Below, piece by piece: positions 24,225-33,466 of a stretch of DNA of 64,000 bases. The notes beneath the pieces are model-generated. The model saw only the letters and a list, made by a program, of their open reading frames with translations. It was not told where the DNA came from and did no database searches. A program made the translations under genes and the position numbers. Each line of letters starts with the position of its first letter. The first letter of the stretch is position 1. This stretch comes from DASZKW01 sp035552775 (GTDB taxonomy: Bacteria > Actinomycetota > Acidimicrobiia > Acidimicrobiales > Palsa-688), in the NCBI GenBank assembly GCA_035552775.1, contig DASZKW010000096.1, positions 11,281 through 75,280 on the forward strand, read 5' to 3'.

Positions 24225-24989
24225 ATGCGAAGTGCCGATAGTGAACTTCTCAACAATCGGCGCCGTGGCCTGCTCGTGGTGGCCGCCACCGTCATGCCGG
24301 TGGCCCTTCTTTTCGGCGCCATCGGTCTTCTCGCCGGTGTCGTGGTCGCCGTCGTGATCCTGGTCGTCGTGGCCGGGGCCGGCGGTACTGCCCTGTGGGC
24401 GACGGCGGACCGTCGTGCGGTAGCAGGCATCGGCGGGGTGCCGGCCGATCCCCGTGTCCACGCCCGGCTCTACAACCTCGTCGACGGCCTTTGCGCGGCG
24501 GCCGGTGTAGCGCCGCCCCGGCTCCTGGTGGTCGACGACGCTGCCCTGAACGCAGTTGCCGTGGGACGAGATCCCCGCCGTGCGACCCTCGCGGTAACCA
24601 CGGGCCTGCTCCGCGATCTGTCCCGCATCGAGCTCGAAGCCGTACTGGCCAACGAGCTCGTCCGCATAAAGCGACGCAGCACCCTGCCCGGCACCCTGGC
24701 TGCGGGAGCCGGCCCGCTCGCCCGCCGGATCGCTCAGCGGTCCGAGCGGGAGGAAGCCGTGGACATGGCCGCCGTGGCCCTCACGCGCTACCCCCCGGGC
24801 CTGGCGTCCGCATTCGAGAAGATGGCGTCTGTGGGGACGGCACTCGCCCGGCCCGCCCTGACCGTCGCCGGGCTGTGGTTGGCCGAGCCGATCGGCGCTG
24901 CCCGCGCTGGCCATGCCGGAGGCGGCCGTGGCACAGCCGGCGAACGCCGTCCCCTGCCCGAGCGCGTCGCCGCCCTGAGGGAGCTATGA
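24225..24989 (+). CDS. Degenerate M48 (HtpX-like) membrane protein, probably inactive as a protease
   Basis: This 254-residue protein has two N-terminal membrane helices ('LLVVAATVMPVALLFGAIGL' and 'GVVVAVVILVVVAGAG') and then an M48-like domain ('RLYNLVDGLCAAAGVAPPRL', 'AVTTGLLRDLSRIELEAVLA'). Where active family members have the zinc motif HExxH, it reads 'NELVR', so both His ligands are lost while the Glu remains. It may be a pseudoprotease, for example a scaffold. The gene overlaps the start of the DUF3048 lipoprotein by 4 bp and follows pimA. Confidence 0.75.
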   Translation: MRSADSELLNNRRRGLLVVAATVMPVALLFGAIGLLAGVVVAVVILVVVAGAGGTALWATADRRAVAGIGGVPADPRVHARLYNLVDGLCAAAGVAPPRLLVVDDAALNAVAVGRDPRRATLAVTTGLLRDLSRIELEAVLANELVRIKRRSTLPGTLAAGAGPLARRIAQRSEREEAVDMAAVALTRYPPGLASAFEKMASVGTALARPALTVAGLWLAEPIGAARAGHAGGGRGTAGERRPLPERVAALREL

Positions 24990-26053
24990 GCCTTCGCCGC
25001 TGGACAGCAATCGCCGTCGCCGGAGGCGTCGTCCTCGCCGGGTGCGGGTCGTCCCACCACAAGGCGGCCCCGACCACCACCCTCGCACCGACGACCCTGG
25101 CGCCTACCACCCTGGCGCCTACCACCACGACGGCCCCGGCTGTCTTCCCCCTCACCGGAGAACCGGCAGGCGCCGCGGCGACGCTTCATCGCCCCGCGCT
25201 CGTCGTCAAGATCGACAACGTGGACGCCGCGCGTCCCCAGACCGGCGTGGGCTCCGCCGACGTCGTGTACGAGGAGATGGTCGAGGGCGGCGTCACCCGC
25301 CTGGCAGCGGTGTTCCAGTCGGTCGACGCCGGACCTCTCGGGCCCGTGCGCTCCGGTCGCAGCACCGACATCGCCATCGTGTCCGACCTCAACCACCCCC
25401 TGTTCGGCTTCTCGGGGGCCAACAGCATCTTCCTGGCCGAGATCCGCGCCGCGCCGATCATCGACGTCGACGCCGAGAAGGAGTCCTCGGCCCAGTACTA
25501 CCGCATGGGGCCCCACGCTGCGCCCCACAACCTGTACACGTCGACCAAGGCGCTCTACGGCCTGGCACGCGGCGCCGCCAATGCGCCCCCACCGCTTTTC
25601 GCCTACCGGGCAGCGGGGGCGCCGGTCACCGCCGCAGGTGCCACCCCGGCCGTCCATGTCCAGATCGGATGGCCCCAGGCCAGCGTCACCTGGGATTGGA
25701 ACGCGCCGACGGGGACCTGGTTCCGGGGGCAGAACGGCACCGCCGACGTCGACACGACCGGCTATCGGTTGCAGGCCGCCAACGTCGTGATCCAGTTCGT
25801 GAACTACACCACCGACGGTGTGGCCAGCGGCGAGGGCATTGCCCCCGAACCCATTCCCAAGGGCAAGCTCGTCGACTCCGGTCAGGTGTTCATCCTCACC
25901 GGTGGCCGCTTGGTCAAGGGCACCTGGTCGCGCCCGGCGATCGGCGACGTGACCACCTACACCGACAGCGCCGGCCATGCCATCCAGCTCGCCCCCGGCC
26001 GGACCTGGGTGGAGCTGCCCCCGGTGGGAACGATCCCCCAGATCACCCCGTGA
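24986..26053 (+). CDS. DUF3048 (YerB-like) lipoprotein
   Basis: This is a 355-residue exported protein. A lipobox '[10 protein letters not shown]' puts the lipidated Cys near residue 20, and a Thr/Pro-rich linker ([10 protein letters not shown] repeats) follows. The DUF3048 body has '[20 protein letters not shown]', then '[20 protein letters not shown]', and the '[11 protein letters not shown]' motif. YerB-type proteins are thought to act at the cell wall, but the exact role is unknown. The ATG overlaps the stop of the M48-like gene (ATGA), so they probably work or are expressed together. Confidence 0.88.
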   Translation: MSLRRWTAIAVAGGVVLAGCGSSHHKAAPTTTLAPTTLAPTTLAPTTTTAPAVFPLTGEPAGAAATLHRPALVVKIDNVDAARPQTGVGSADVVYEEMVEGGVTRLAAVFQSVDAGPLGPVRSGRSTDIAIVSDLNHPLFGFSGANSIFLAEIRAAPIIDVDAEKESSAQYYRMGPHAAPHNLYTSTKALYGLARGAANAPPPLFAYRAAGAPVTAAGATPAVHVQIGWPQASVTWDWNAPTGTWFRGQNGTADVDTTGYRLQAANVVIQFVNYTTDGVASGEGIAPEPIPKGKLVDSGQVFILTGGRLVKGTWSRPAIGDVTTYTDSAGHAIQLAPGRTWVELPPVGTIPQITP

Positions 26054-26102
26054 CGGGCGACGCGCTCCCGGCAAACCACGCGGTGGACCGGGGGCGGCCC
26101 CG

Positions 26103-26108
26103 TATCAT
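26103..26108 (+). promoter_or_regulatory. -10 box TATCAT for pdxS (leaderless)
   Basis: TATCAT lies 6 nt before the pdxS ATG at 26115. It is one of the closest matches to a consensus -10 in the window. Confidence 0.55.
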
Positions 26109-26114
26109 GGTCAC

Positions 26115-27011
26115 ATGTCGACCACTGAGACCCCGAGGCGCACCGGCACCGATCTGGTAAAGCGCGGGCTGGCCGAGATGCTGCGTGGCGGCGTGATCAT
26201 GGACGTGGTCGACGCCGAGCAGGCCAAGGTGGCCGAAGACGCAGGCGCCGTGGCGGTCATGGCGCTGGAGCGGGTGCCGGCGGACATCCGCCGCGACGGC
26301 GGGGTGGCCCGCATGAGCGACCCCGCCCTGATCGAGGCCATCAAGGACGCGGTCACCATCCCCGTCATGGCCAAGGCGCGCATCGGTCACTTCGCCGAGG
26401 CCCAGATCCTCGAGGCGCTGCAGGTCGACTACATCGACGAGAGCGAGGTGCTGACTCCCGCCGACGAGGCCCACCACATCGACAAGTGGCGCTTCGCCGT
26501 CCCGTTCGTATGTGGCGCCACCAACCTGGGGGAGGCCCTGCGGCGCGTCTCGGAGGGTGCGGCGATGATCCGCTCCAAGGGCGAAGCGGGCACCGGCGAC
26601 GTCAAGGAGGCGGTCCGTCACCTGCGTTCCGTGATCGGTGACATCCGCAAGGTCACCCAGGCGGACTCGGCGGAGATCTACGGGTGGGCCAAGGCCCTGA
26701 GTGCGCCGGTGAGCCTGGTGCAAGAGCTGGCCGAGACCGGGCGCCTGCCGGTCCCGTTGTTCTGCGCGGGCGGTATCGCCACACCCGCCGACGCCGCCCT
26801 GGTCATGCAGCTCGGCGCCGAGGCGGTCTTCGTCGGTTCGGGGATCTTCAAGAGCAGCGACCCGGCCCGCTTCGCCCGTGCCATCGTGGAGGCGACCACC
26901 CATAATCGCGACGCCCAGCTCGTGGCCAAGGTCAGCCGGGGACTGGGCGATGCCATGCGGGGTCAGGAGTCGGGAAGCGTGGAAACCCGTCTCTCCGAGC
27001 GGGGCTGGTAG
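26115..27011 (+). CDS. pdxS: Pyridoxal 5'-phosphate synthase, lyase subunit PdxS
   Basis: This is a 298-residue TIM-barrel enzyme, closely matching the family. It has '[20 protein letters not shown]', '[20 protein letters not shown]', the catalytic Lys in '[12 protein letters not shown]' and the second active-site Lys in '[10 protein letters not shown]'. PdxS joins ribose 5-phosphate, glyceraldehyde 3-phosphate and ammonia to make PLP, with PdxT giving the ammonia. The ATG start fits the leaderless TATCAT box. pdxT follows after 42 bp. Confidence 0.96.
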   Translation: MSTTETPRRTGTDLVKRGLAEMLRGGVIMDVVDAEQAKVAEDAGAVAVMALERVPADIRRDGGVARMSDPALIEAIKDAVTIPVMAKARIGHFAEAQILEALQVDYIDESEVLTPADEAHHIDKWRFAVPFVCGATNLGEALRRVSEGAAMIRSKGEAGTGDVKEAVRHLRSVIGDIRKVTQADSAEIYGWAKALSAPVSLVQELAETGRLPVPLFCAGGIATPADAALVMQLGAEAVFVGSGIFKSSDPARFARAIVEATTHNRDAQLVAKVSRGLGDAMRGQESGSVETRLSERGW

Positions 27012-27053
27012 CTCCGGGTAGACTCGGCGGCCCTATGGAAAGCGTCCCGCCAG

Positions 27054-27713
27054 GTGCAGCCCGGCTCGAAGGACATCGGCGTCCTCGCCCTTCAAGGTGA
27101 TGTCACCGCCCACGTGCGCGCCCTCACCTCCCTGGGCGCCTCCGCCGTCGAGGTCCGCACCCCTGCCGACCTGAGCGGCGTGGACGGCCTGGTGATCCCC
27201 GGGGGAGAATCGACCACCGTTTCTCTCCTGCTCGACTCGTCGGGTCTGCTCGAGCCGCTCGCGGGTCGCCTGGCGGCAGGGCTGGCCGTGTTCGGCACCT
27301 GCGCCGGGATGATCCTGCTGGCGGCCGATGTGAAAGGTGGCCGCTCTGACCAGCACCATCTGGGCGCCATCGACATCACCGTGCGCCGCAACGCGTTCGG
27401 GCGCCAGGTCGACTCGTTCGAGACCGACCTCGACGTGGACGGGCTGGCGACGCCCCTGCACGCTGTGTTCATCCGCGCCCCGGTGGTCGAGCGCACCGGT
27501 CCGGGGGTAGAGGTCCTGGCCACCGTGGCCGCTCCCGGCGCTCCCGGCGCTCCCACCGTTCCCACCGTTCCCACCGTTCCCACCGTTCCCGGCGACGCTC
27601 CGCGCCCGGTCGTGTGCCGCCAGGGCCGGGTGCTCGTGACGGCCTTCCATCCCGAGCTGGCCGGCGACCCCCGGTTGCACCAGCTGTTCCTCGACACAGT
27701 CGTCCCGAGCTGA
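27054..27713 (+). CDS. pdxT: Pyridoxal 5'-phosphate synthase, glutaminase subunit PdxT
   Basis: This is a 219-residue class I glutamine amidotransferase. It has '[17 protein letters not shown]', '[15 protein letters not shown]', the catalytic Cys in '[11 protein letters not shown]' and the His-Glu pair in 'AFHPEL'. It hydrolyses glutamine and passes ammonia to PdxS. An unusual low-complexity insertion, (A/G)P then four TVP repeats, lies between two strands after 'EVLATVA' and makes the protein longer than typical PdxT (about 190-200 residues). The GTG start follows pdxS by 42 bp, with a TAGACT hexamer at 27019. Confidence 0.93.
   Translation: MQPGSKDIGVLALQGDVTAHVRALTSLGASAVEVRTPADLSGVDGLVIPGGESTTVSLLLDSSGLLEPLAGRLAAGLAVFGTCAGMILLAADVKGGRSDQHHLGAIDITVRRNAFGRQVDSFETDLDVDGLATPLHAVFIRAPVVERTGPGVEVLATVAAPGAPGAPTVPTVPTVPTVPGDAPRPVVCRQGRVLVTAFHPELAGDPRLHQLFLDTVVPS
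27531..27593 (+). repeat. 9-bp tandem repeats inside pdxT
   Basis: Two GCTCCCGGC units are followed by four perfect CCCACCGTT units (27552-27587). They encode GAP and TVP triplets in frame. Multiples of 9 bp keep the frame, so copy number could change without killing the enzyme. Confidence 0.85.
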
Positions 27714-27726
27714 GGGAGTCAGATAC

Positions 27727-28491
27727 ATGTCAGGCCATTCCAAGTGGGCGACGATCAAGCACAAAAAGGGTGCCGCCGACAAGGCGCGAGGCAAGCTTTT
27801 CGCCAAGCTGATCCGCCAGGTCGAGGTGGCGGCGCGCGAGGGGGGCGGCGACCTCGACGCCAACCCAACCCTGAGGGCGATGTACCAGAAGGCCCGGGAG
27901 GCATCGGTGCCCCTCGACACCATCGAGCGCGCCATCAAGCGGGGCACCGGAGAGCTCGAAGGGGTCCGTTACGAGCAGGTGAGCTACGAGGGCTACGCCC
28001 CCTGCGGGGTGGCGGTGATCGTGGAGTGCCTGACCGACAACCGCAACCGGACGGGGTCCGACATCAGGGCCGCCTTCTCGAAGAGCGGCGGCTCCATGGC
28101 CGAGCCTGGCGCAGTCGCCTGGCAGTTCGCGCGCAAGGGGGTGGTCCTGCTCCCCAAGTCCGCAGCAGGCAGGGATCTGAGCGAGGACGACGTGATGCTC
28201 GTCGCACTGGAAGGGGGCGCGGAGGACGTACGCGACACGGGGGAGAGCTGGGAGGTCACGACGCCGGCGAGCGACCTCGGGGAGGTGCGGGGGGCGCTGG
28301 AAGCCGCCGAGTTGCCGATCGAATCGGCCGAGGTAACCATGCTGGCCAGCAACACGGTTCTGCTCGGCAGCGAGGGCGACGCACGGCGCGTCCTTCGACT
28401 CGTCGACCAGATAGAGGAGCTGGACGACGTGCAGAACGTCTACGCCAACTTCGACATACCCGACGCCATCCTCGACCTGGTGGAGGCCTGA
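27727..28491 (+). CDS. YebC/PmpR-family (TACO1-like) protein
   Basis: This is a 254-residue protein with the invariant start 'MSGHSKWATIKHKKGAADKA' and three-domain architecture ('AIKRGTGE', 'YEGYAPCGVAVIVECLTDNR', 'AFSKSGGSMAEPGAVAWQF'). The family was annotated as a transcription factor, but several members act in translation of proline-rich sequences. The latter would suit a genome with Pro-rich insertions; this is speculation. GGGAG precedes the ATG by 8-9 nt. The pdxT-yebC-...-ruvC order is normal for actinobacteria. Confidence 0.95.
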   Translation: MSGHSKWATIKHKKGAADKARGKLFAKLIRQVEVAAREGGGDLDANPTLRAMYQKAREASVPLDTIERAIKRGTGELEGVRYEQVSYEGYAPCGVAVIVECLTDNRNRTGSDIRAAFSKSGGSMAEPGAVAWQFARKGVVLLPKSAAGRDLSEDDVMLVALEGGAEDVRDTGESWEVTTPASDLGEVRGALEAAELPIESAEVTMLASNTVLLGSEGDARRVLRLVDQIEELDDVQNVYANFDIPDAILDLVEA

Positions 28492-28496
28492 GCGCC

Positions 28497-28979
28497 GTGG
28501 CCGCCATCGGCAGGGCAACGGGAGCAGCCCCCGGCGTGGGCGACATCGCCCCCGGGTTCTGCCTGCCCGGCACCGGAGGCAAGACCTACTGCCTGGAGGA
28601 CGAGCCGAGCGGCCCGGTCGTGCTCGTGTTTTACCCGGCGGACGGTACCCCCGTGTGCACCCAGCAGCTGCGTTCGTACAACGAGGACCTGTCCGCCTTC
28701 GGTCAGCTCGGGGCCACCGTGTGGTGCCTCAGCCCCCAGGACGTCGCCAGCCACGAGCGCTTCGCGGCCGAGCATGGACTCGCCCTGCCGCTGCTCGCCG
28801 ACGTGGGCAAGCAGGTCGGCGCCGCATACGGGATCCTCGGCCCCCTGGGGTTTTATCGCCGGTCGGTGTTCGTGGTCGGGGCCGGCCGCACCATTCGCTT
28901 CGTCCGCCGTTCCCTCACCTCGATGACCTACCTGCCCGCCGATCGCCTGCTGGAGGCGGTGGCATCCACCACCGCCTGA
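28497..28979 (+). CDS. Peroxiredoxin (AhpC/TSA, Bcp-like)
   Basis: This 160-residue peroxiredoxin has the peroxidatic site 'YPADGTPVCTQQ' (Cys54, with the preceding Thr of PxxxTxxC). The fold continues with 'AFGQLGATVWCLSPQD', where the later Cys may act as resolving residue, and 'RRSVFVVGAGRTIRFV'. It reduces peroxides with thiol help. It begins with GTG 5 nt after yebC and ends 24 nt before ruvC, so it is an insertion into the usual yebC-ruvC segment. Confidence 0.87.
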   Translation: MAAIGRATGAAPGVGDIAPGFCLPGTGGKTYCLEDEPSGPVVLVFYPADGTPVCTQQLRSYNEDLSAFGQLGATVWCLSPQDVASHERFAAEHGLALPLLADVGKQVGAAYGILGPLGFYRRSVFVVGAGRTIRFVRRSLTSMTYLPADRLLEAVASTTA

Positions 28980-28990
28980 GCCCTCGCTGC

Positions 28991-28996
28991 TAGCGT
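28991..28996 (+). promoter_or_regulatory. -10 box TAGCGT for ruvC (leaderless)
   Basis: TAGCGT is 7 nt before the ruvC GTG at 29004, and probably drives the ruvCAB unit. Confidence 0.55.
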
Positions 28997-29003
28997 CGAA
29001 CGG

Positions 29004-29540
29004 GTGTTCGCACTCGGGATCGACCCGGGCCTGTCGCGCTGCGGCTACGGCGCCGTCGAGGGGGTCGCCGGTGGCCTGCGGGCGGTGGCTTCGGGCCATT
29101 TGACGACGCCGCCGGGGGATCCGACCAGCGAGCGCCTGGGTGTGCTCCTCGCCGACTTGAGGGAGCTGATGGAGTCCCTGCGCCCCGACGTGGTGGTCGT
29201 GGAGCGGGTCCTGTTCCAGGCCAACGCCCGTACCGCCATGTCGGTGGGCCAGGCCAGCGGCGTCGCCCTCGCCACCGCGGCCGGGCTTGGCCTGCCGGTG
29301 GTCGAGTACAGCCCCAACGAGGTCAAGCAGGCGGTTACCGGATACGGGTCCGCCACCAAGGCCCAGGTCCAGGCCATGGTCCAGGTCCTGCTCCACCTGG
29401 GGGAGCGTCCCCGCCAGCCAGACCGAGCGGACGCCCTCGCCCTGGCCATCTGCCACCTGACGGGCGCCGGCCTGCGGGCCGCGGCGGCGGCGGCCGGCGG
29501 GGCGCCCACCCGGGTCACCCAGCGCACGGGGCCACGGTGA
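29004..29540 (+). CDS. ruvC: Holliday junction resolvase RuvC
   Basis: This is a 178-residue RNase H-fold nuclease. The acidic catalytic residues are present in 'GIDPGLSRCGYG', 'VVVVERVLFQ' and 'DRADALALAICH'. RuvC cuts Holliday junctions moved by RuvAB. The stop overlaps ruvA by 4 bp (GTGA). The C-terminus is a short Ala/Gly-rich tail. Confidence 0.95.
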   Translation: MFALGIDPGLSRCGYGAVEGVAGGLRAVASGHLTTPPGDPTSERLGVLLADLRELMESLRPDVVVVERVLFQANARTAMSVGQASGVALATAAGLGLPVVEYSPNEVKQAVTGYGSATKAQVQAMVQVLLHLGERPRQPDRADALALAICHLTGAGLRAAAAAAGGAPTRVTQRTGPR

Positions 29541-30163
29541 TCGGGTCGCTGCGCGGTGTGGTGCTCGACCGCAGCGCCCGTCGCGACGGTGCCGGCCAGG
29601 TGCTGGTCGAGGTGGGCGGGGTGGGCTACCGGGTGGTGGTCCCCGCCGGAGCGCTGGCCATCTTCGGTGAGCTCGGCGCCCCCGCGTTCGTCCACGTCCA
29701 CACCCACGTGCGCGAGGACGCCATCATCCTGTACGGCTTTCCGACCAGGGACGAGCGGGCGTGCTTCGAGGCTCTCATCGGCGCTCACGGGGTGGGTCCC
29801 GCAGTGGCGTTGGCCCTGCTGTCGGTCCACTCCCCGAGCGCGCTGCGCCGTGCGGTGGCCAACGCCGACGCCGACGCCCTCACCCTCGTACCCGGTGTCG
29901 GCAAGAAGACGGCGACCCGCCTGCTTGTCGAACTGGCCAGTCGCCTCGACGTCGACGACGCCGAGCGCGACCTCAGACTCGTGGGTACGGGAGCGGAGGG
30001 CGACGACGGGCAGGCGACGGCGCGCCGGGAGGTACGCACCGCGTTGGCCAGTCTCGGCTACGGGGCCGACGAGGTGCGCACGGCCATGTCCGGCCTGCCT
30101 GCGGAGGGCACCGTGGAAGACCTGCTGCGAGTGGCCCTGCGCGAACTCGCCGCCAGCCGATGA
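29537..30163 (+). CDS. ruvA: Holliday junction DNA helicase subunit RuvA
   Basis: This is a 208-residue protein with the OB-fold N-terminus ('GVGYRVVVPAG', 'HVHTHVREDAIILYGF'), the helix-hairpin-helix region ('LVPGVGKKTATRLLVELASR') and the C-terminal RuvB-contact domain ('EVRTALASLGYGADEVRTAM'). It binds four-way junctions and targets RuvB. It overlaps ruvC and lies 24 bp before ruvB. Confidence 0.95.
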   Translation: MIGSLRGVVLDRSARRDGAGQVLVEVGGVGYRVVVPAGALAIFGELGAPAFVHVHTHVREDAIILYGFPTRDERACFEALIGAHGVGPAVALALLSVHSPSALRRAVANADADALTLVPGVGKKTATRLLVELASRLDVDDAERDLRLVGTGAEGDDGQATARREVRTALASLGYGADEVRTAMSGLPAEGTVEDLLRVALRELAASR

Positions 30164-30187
30164 GCCCGATCCCGTGAGCCCCAGCCG

Positions 30188-31228
30188 ATGAGGGAAGAGG
30201 GCTTGCCCCGGGCGGTGGGCCCATTGGCCGACCCGATCGAGTCGGCCGAGGAGGTGACGCTGCGCCCCCGCCGCCTCGCCGACTTCGTCGGTCAGGCCCA
30301 GTTGAAAGAGCATCTCGACATCGTGTTGGAGGCGGCCCGCCGGCGGGGCCAGCCCGCCGACCACGTGCTGCTCGCCGGACCCCCGGGGCTGGGCAAGACG
30401 AGCATGGCGGGGATAGTGGCCCACGAGATGGGCGCCGGCCTGCGGGTCACGTCCGGCCCCGCGCTCGTCCGGGCGGGCGACCTGGCCGCCATCCTCACCA
30501 ACCTGGCCGAGGGCGATGTCCTGTTCGTCGACGAGATCCACCGCCTGGGCATGGCCGTCGAGGAGATCCTCTATCCGGCGATGGAGGACTTCCAACTGGA
30601 CATAATCCTCGGCAAGGGACCCACGGCTCGCTCCATCCGCCTCGACCTGCCCCCCTTCACCCTCATCGGGGCGACCACCCGCACAGGCCTCATCACCGGA
30701 CCCCTGCGGGACCGCTTCGGCTTCGTCGCCCGGCTCGACTACTACGAACCGGCCGACCTCGAGGAGATAGTGGTCCGCTCGGCGCGCATCTTGGAGGTCA
30801 CCGTCGACCCCGACGGTGCCCGCGAGATAGCCCGCAGGTCACGGGGCACGCCGCGCATCGCCAACCGTCTCCTGAAACGCGTCCGCGACTTCGCCGAGGT
30901 CCGGGGCAACGGGGTGGTGACCAGGACCGTCGCCCGCGACGGCCTCGCCCTGTTCGGCGTCGACGATCTGGGCCTCGACAAGGTGGACAGGGCGATCCTC
31001 GACGCCGTGTGCGCCCGTTTCGGCGGCGGCCCCGTCGGTCTGTCCACCTTGGCGGTGAGCGTCGGGGAGGAGACCGACACCGTCGAGGACGTCTACGAGC
31101 CTTTCCTCCTGCAGTTGGGCCTGCTCATGCGCACCCCCCGGGGGCGGGTGGCCACACCGGCGGCGTGGCAGCACCTGGGCCTCGAGGACACCTCGGCGCC
31201 GCCGCCCGCCCCCGGCCTGTTCGACTGA
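30188..31228 (+). CDS. ruvB: Holliday junction branch-migration ATPase RuvB
   Basis: This is a 346-residue AAA+ motor. It has Walker A '[11 protein letters not shown]', Walker B 'LFVDEIHRL', the sensor '[10 protein letters not shown]', the arginine-containing 'GPLRDRFGF' and a C-terminal winged helix ('[20 protein letters not shown]'). It drives branch migration with RuvA. The ATG start follows ruvA by 24 bp; an alternative GTG lies just before it, out of the family pattern. Confidence 0.96.
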   Translation: MREEGLPRAVGPLADPIESAEEVTLRPRRLADFVGQAQLKEHLDIVLEAARRRGQPADHVLLAGPPGLGKTSMAGIVAHEMGAGLRVTSGPALVRAGDLAAILTNLAEGDVLFVDEIHRLGMAVEEILYPAMEDFQLDIILGKGPTARSIRLDLPPFTLIGATTRTGLITGPLRDRFGFVARLDYYEPADLEEIVVRSARILEVTVDPDGAREIARRSRGTPRIANRLLKRVRDFAEVRGNGVVTRTVARDGLALFGVDDLGLDKVDRAILDAVCARFGGGPVGLSTLAVSVGEETDTVEDVYEPFLLQLGLLMRTPRGRVATPAAWQHLGLEDTSAPPPAPGLFD

Positions 31229-31251
31229 TTCTGCCTGACCGGCTCTGCCGG

Positions 31252-31257
31252 TAGCTT
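31252..31257 (+). promoter_or_regulatory. -10 box TAGCTT for queA (leaderless)
   Basis: TAGCTT is 7 nt before the queA GTG at 31265, so queA-tgt can be transcribed separately from ruvCAB. Confidence 0.55.
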
Positions 31258-31264
31258 CGCCGGC

Positions 31265-32320
31265 GTGGACGTGCCCGAATACCCGCTGCCCGCCGGGGCC
31301 ATCGCCCAGGCCCCGGCCGAGCCCCGGGACGCGGCCCGCCTGCTGGTAGCCCTCGGTGGCACAGTCGCCCATCGCCGGGTGCACGACCTCCCCGACCTGG
31401 TCGGGCCCGGCGACGTGGTGGTGGTCAACACCTCGCGGGTGCTCGCCGCCCGCCTGCGCCTAACCAAGGCCACAGGAGGCGCGGCCGAGGTCCTCCTCCT
31501 CGAGCCCGACGCCGGACCCGACCCCGACGAGACGAGCACATGGACGGCGCTGGTGCGCCCCGGCCGGCGCCTGGCGCCGGGAACGGTCCTCCTCGGCGGG
31601 ACCCGTCCCCTGGTCGAGGTGGGCGAACGCCTCGACGCCGGCCGGCGCCGTGTCCGCCTGCTCGTGCCCGCCGCCCTCCTCGACGAGGTGGGCACCGTTC
31701 CCCTGCCTCCCTACATCCGCCGTGCGCTGCCCGACCCCGAGCGCTACCAGACGGTGTACGCCGATCGCCCCGGATCGGTGGCCGCCCCGACCGCAGGGCT
31801 GCACCTGACCGAAGACGTCCTCGATCGCTGCCGCCAAGCGGGCGCCACCGTCGAAGCGCTCGACCTGGCGGTGGGACTGGGGACCTTCCGCCCGGTGAGC
31901 GAGGACCGGGTCGAGGACCACAACATGCACGGGGAGCGCTACTCGGTACCCGCGGCGACGATGGCCGCGTGCCGGGGCGCCCGGCGGGTCATCGCCGTGG
32001 GCACCACGACGGTCAGGGCCCTCGAATCGGCCGCAGCCAGTGGTCGCCTCGAGGGCCGCACGGAGCTGTTCATACACGGGGACTTCCCGTTCTCGGTGGT
32101 CGACGTGCTGCTCACCAACTTCCACCAACCCCGCTCGACGCTGCTGTTGTTGCTGGAGTCGTTCTGCGGGCCCCGCTGGAGGGCCCTGTACGAGGTGGCG
32201 CTGGAATCGGGGTACCGGTTCTTGTCCTTCGGCGACGCCATGCTCGTTGAGCGCGCCGGCGGGGGGGCCGAGGCCGCCGGCGCGAGCGGTTTGGCGCCAC
32301 CGCGCCGTGAAACCCGGTGA
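31265..32320 (+). CDS. queA: tRNA preQ1(34) S-adenosylmethionine ribosyltransferase-isomerase QueA
   Basis: This is a 351-residue enzyme with the family motifs 'NTSRVLAARLRLTKATGG', 'APTAGLHLTEDVLDRC', 'VGLGTFRPVSEDRVEDHNMH' and 'LLTNFHQPRSTLLLL'. It adds the epoxycyclopentyl group to preQ1 in tRNA, the step after Tgt. It overlaps tgt by 4 bp. Queuosine genes are absent from this place in mycobacteria and mark this lineage as different. Confidence 0.95.
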   Translation: MDVPEYPLPAGAIAQAPAEPRDAARLLVALGGTVAHRRVHDLPDLVGPGDVVVVNTSRVLAARLRLTKATGGAAEVLLLEPDAGPDPDETSTWTALVRPGRRLAPGTVLLGGTRPLVEVGERLDAGRRRVRLLVPAALLDEVGTVPLPPYIRRALPDPERYQTVYADRPGSVAAPTAGLHLTEDVLDRCRQAGATVEALDLAVGLGTFRPVSEDRVEDHNMHGERYSVPAATMAACRGARRVIAVGTTTVRALESAAASGRLEGRTELFIHGDFPFSVVDVLLTNFHQPRSTLLLLLESFCGPRWRALYEVALESGYRFLSFGDAMLVERAGGGAEAAGASGLAPPRRETR

Positions 32321-33417
32321 CGGTCGCTTTTTTCACCACCGAGGCCTGCGACGGGCTGGCCCGTGCCGGCTCGGTGCGGACGCCGAGGGGTGGCTTTTCC
32401 ACCCCGTGTTTCATGCCGGTGGGCACACGGGGGGCGGTCCGGCTGCTGTCGTCGGCGGACCTGGAGGACCTGGGGGCCGAGGTGGTGCTCGCCAACACCT
32501 ACCACCTCATGGCGCGCCCCGGAGCGGACGTGGTCGCCGGGATGGGTGGCCTTCACCGCTTCGAGGGTTGGACGGGCCAGATGCTCACCGACTCGGGCGG
32601 CTACCAGGTCTTCTCCCTGCGCCCCCACGTGGACGACGGCGGCGTGACGTTCCGCTCGACTTATGACGGTTCCCCCCAACGCCTCACCCCCGAGGGCACG
32701 GTCGCCGCCCAGGAACTGCTCGGCGCGGACATCCAGATGGCCCTCGACGTCTGCCCAGGCCTCCCCGCTCCCGACGAGGTGGTGAGGGCGGCGATGGAGC
32801 GCACACTGGCCTGGGGGAAGCGGGCCCGGGCCGCCCACACCCGCGCCGACCAGTGCCTCTTCGGGATCGTCCAGGGGGGGACCTCGGTGGAGCTGCGCGC
32901 CGAAGCGGCGGATCGCACGGTCGCCTTGGACTTCGACGGTTACGCCATCGGTGGTCTTTCGGTCGGGGAAAAGAAACAGCACATGCTGCCGGCGCTGGCT
33001 GCGGTCACCTCCCGCCTTCCCGCCGACCGTCCCCGCTATCTCATGGGAGTCGGGGACCCCTTGTCCATCATCGACGCCGTCGCCCTCGGCGTGGACATGT
33101 TCGACTGCGTGCTGCCCACGCGCCTGGCCCGGCACGGCACGGCGTTGACCTCCGAGGGCCGCTACCAGATCAAAGCCGCCCGTTACGCCCGCGACGGCGG
33201 ACCGCTCGACCCGGGGTGCGGATGCACCGTGTGCGGCCGGTGGAGCCGGGCCTACCTGCGCCATCTGTTCATGGTCGGCGAGCCGACGGCGGCCCGGTTG
33301 CTGACCCTGCACAACTTGTACTGGCTGCTCGGCTTCGTGGCCGAGGTGCGAAGCGCCGTTCGAGGCGGAGCGCTCGGTGAGCTACGCAGCCGGGTGGGGG
33401 CGGTATGGGAACGTTGA
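32317..33417 (+). CDS. tgt: tRNA-guanine transglycosylase Tgt
   Basis: This is a 366-residue TIM-barrel enzyme. It has the active-site 'LTDSGGYQVFSLR', the nucleophile region 'GVDMFDCVLPTR', and the zinc site 'DPGCGCTVCGRWSRAYLRHL' with C-x-C-x2-C and His. It exchanges guanine for preQ1 at wobble position 34 of GUN tRNAs. The GTG start overlaps queA (GTGA). Confidence 0.95.
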   Translation: MTVAFFTTEACDGLARAGSVRTPRGGFSTPCFMPVGTRGAVRLLSSADLEDLGAEVVLANTYHLMARPGADVVAGMGGLHRFEGWTGQMLTDSGGYQVFSLRPHVDDGGVTFRSTYDGSPQRLTPEGTVAAQELLGADIQMALDVCPGLPAPDEVVRAAMERTLAWGKRARAAHTRADQCLFGIVQGGTSVELRAEAADRTVALDFDGYAIGGLSVGEKKQHMLPALAAVTSRLPADRPRYLMGVGDPLSIIDAVALGVDMFDCVLPTRLARHGTALTSEGRYQIKAARYARDGGPLDPGCGCTVCGRWSRAYLRHLFMVGEPTAARLLTLHNLYWLLGFVAEVRSAVRGGALGELRSRVGAVWER

Positions 33418-33466
33418 CCGGCTGCGCTAAGGTCACCCGGTCGTCCCACGCGGACGCCCTTCCGCC

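Noticed and set aside
27035..27100. Leader ORF overlapping the pdxT start (ATG 27035)
   Set aside because: The TAGACT box is 10 nt away, outside the usual 6-9, and the frame runs well into pdxT. The evidence is weaker than for the adk and GNAT leaders.
33414..33433. TTGACC and TAAGGT as a promoter pair for yajC
   Set aside because: The hexamers are only 8 bp apart, too close for -35 and -10. TAAGGT alone may be a -10, with a 5' leader of about 27 nt, but I did not list it.
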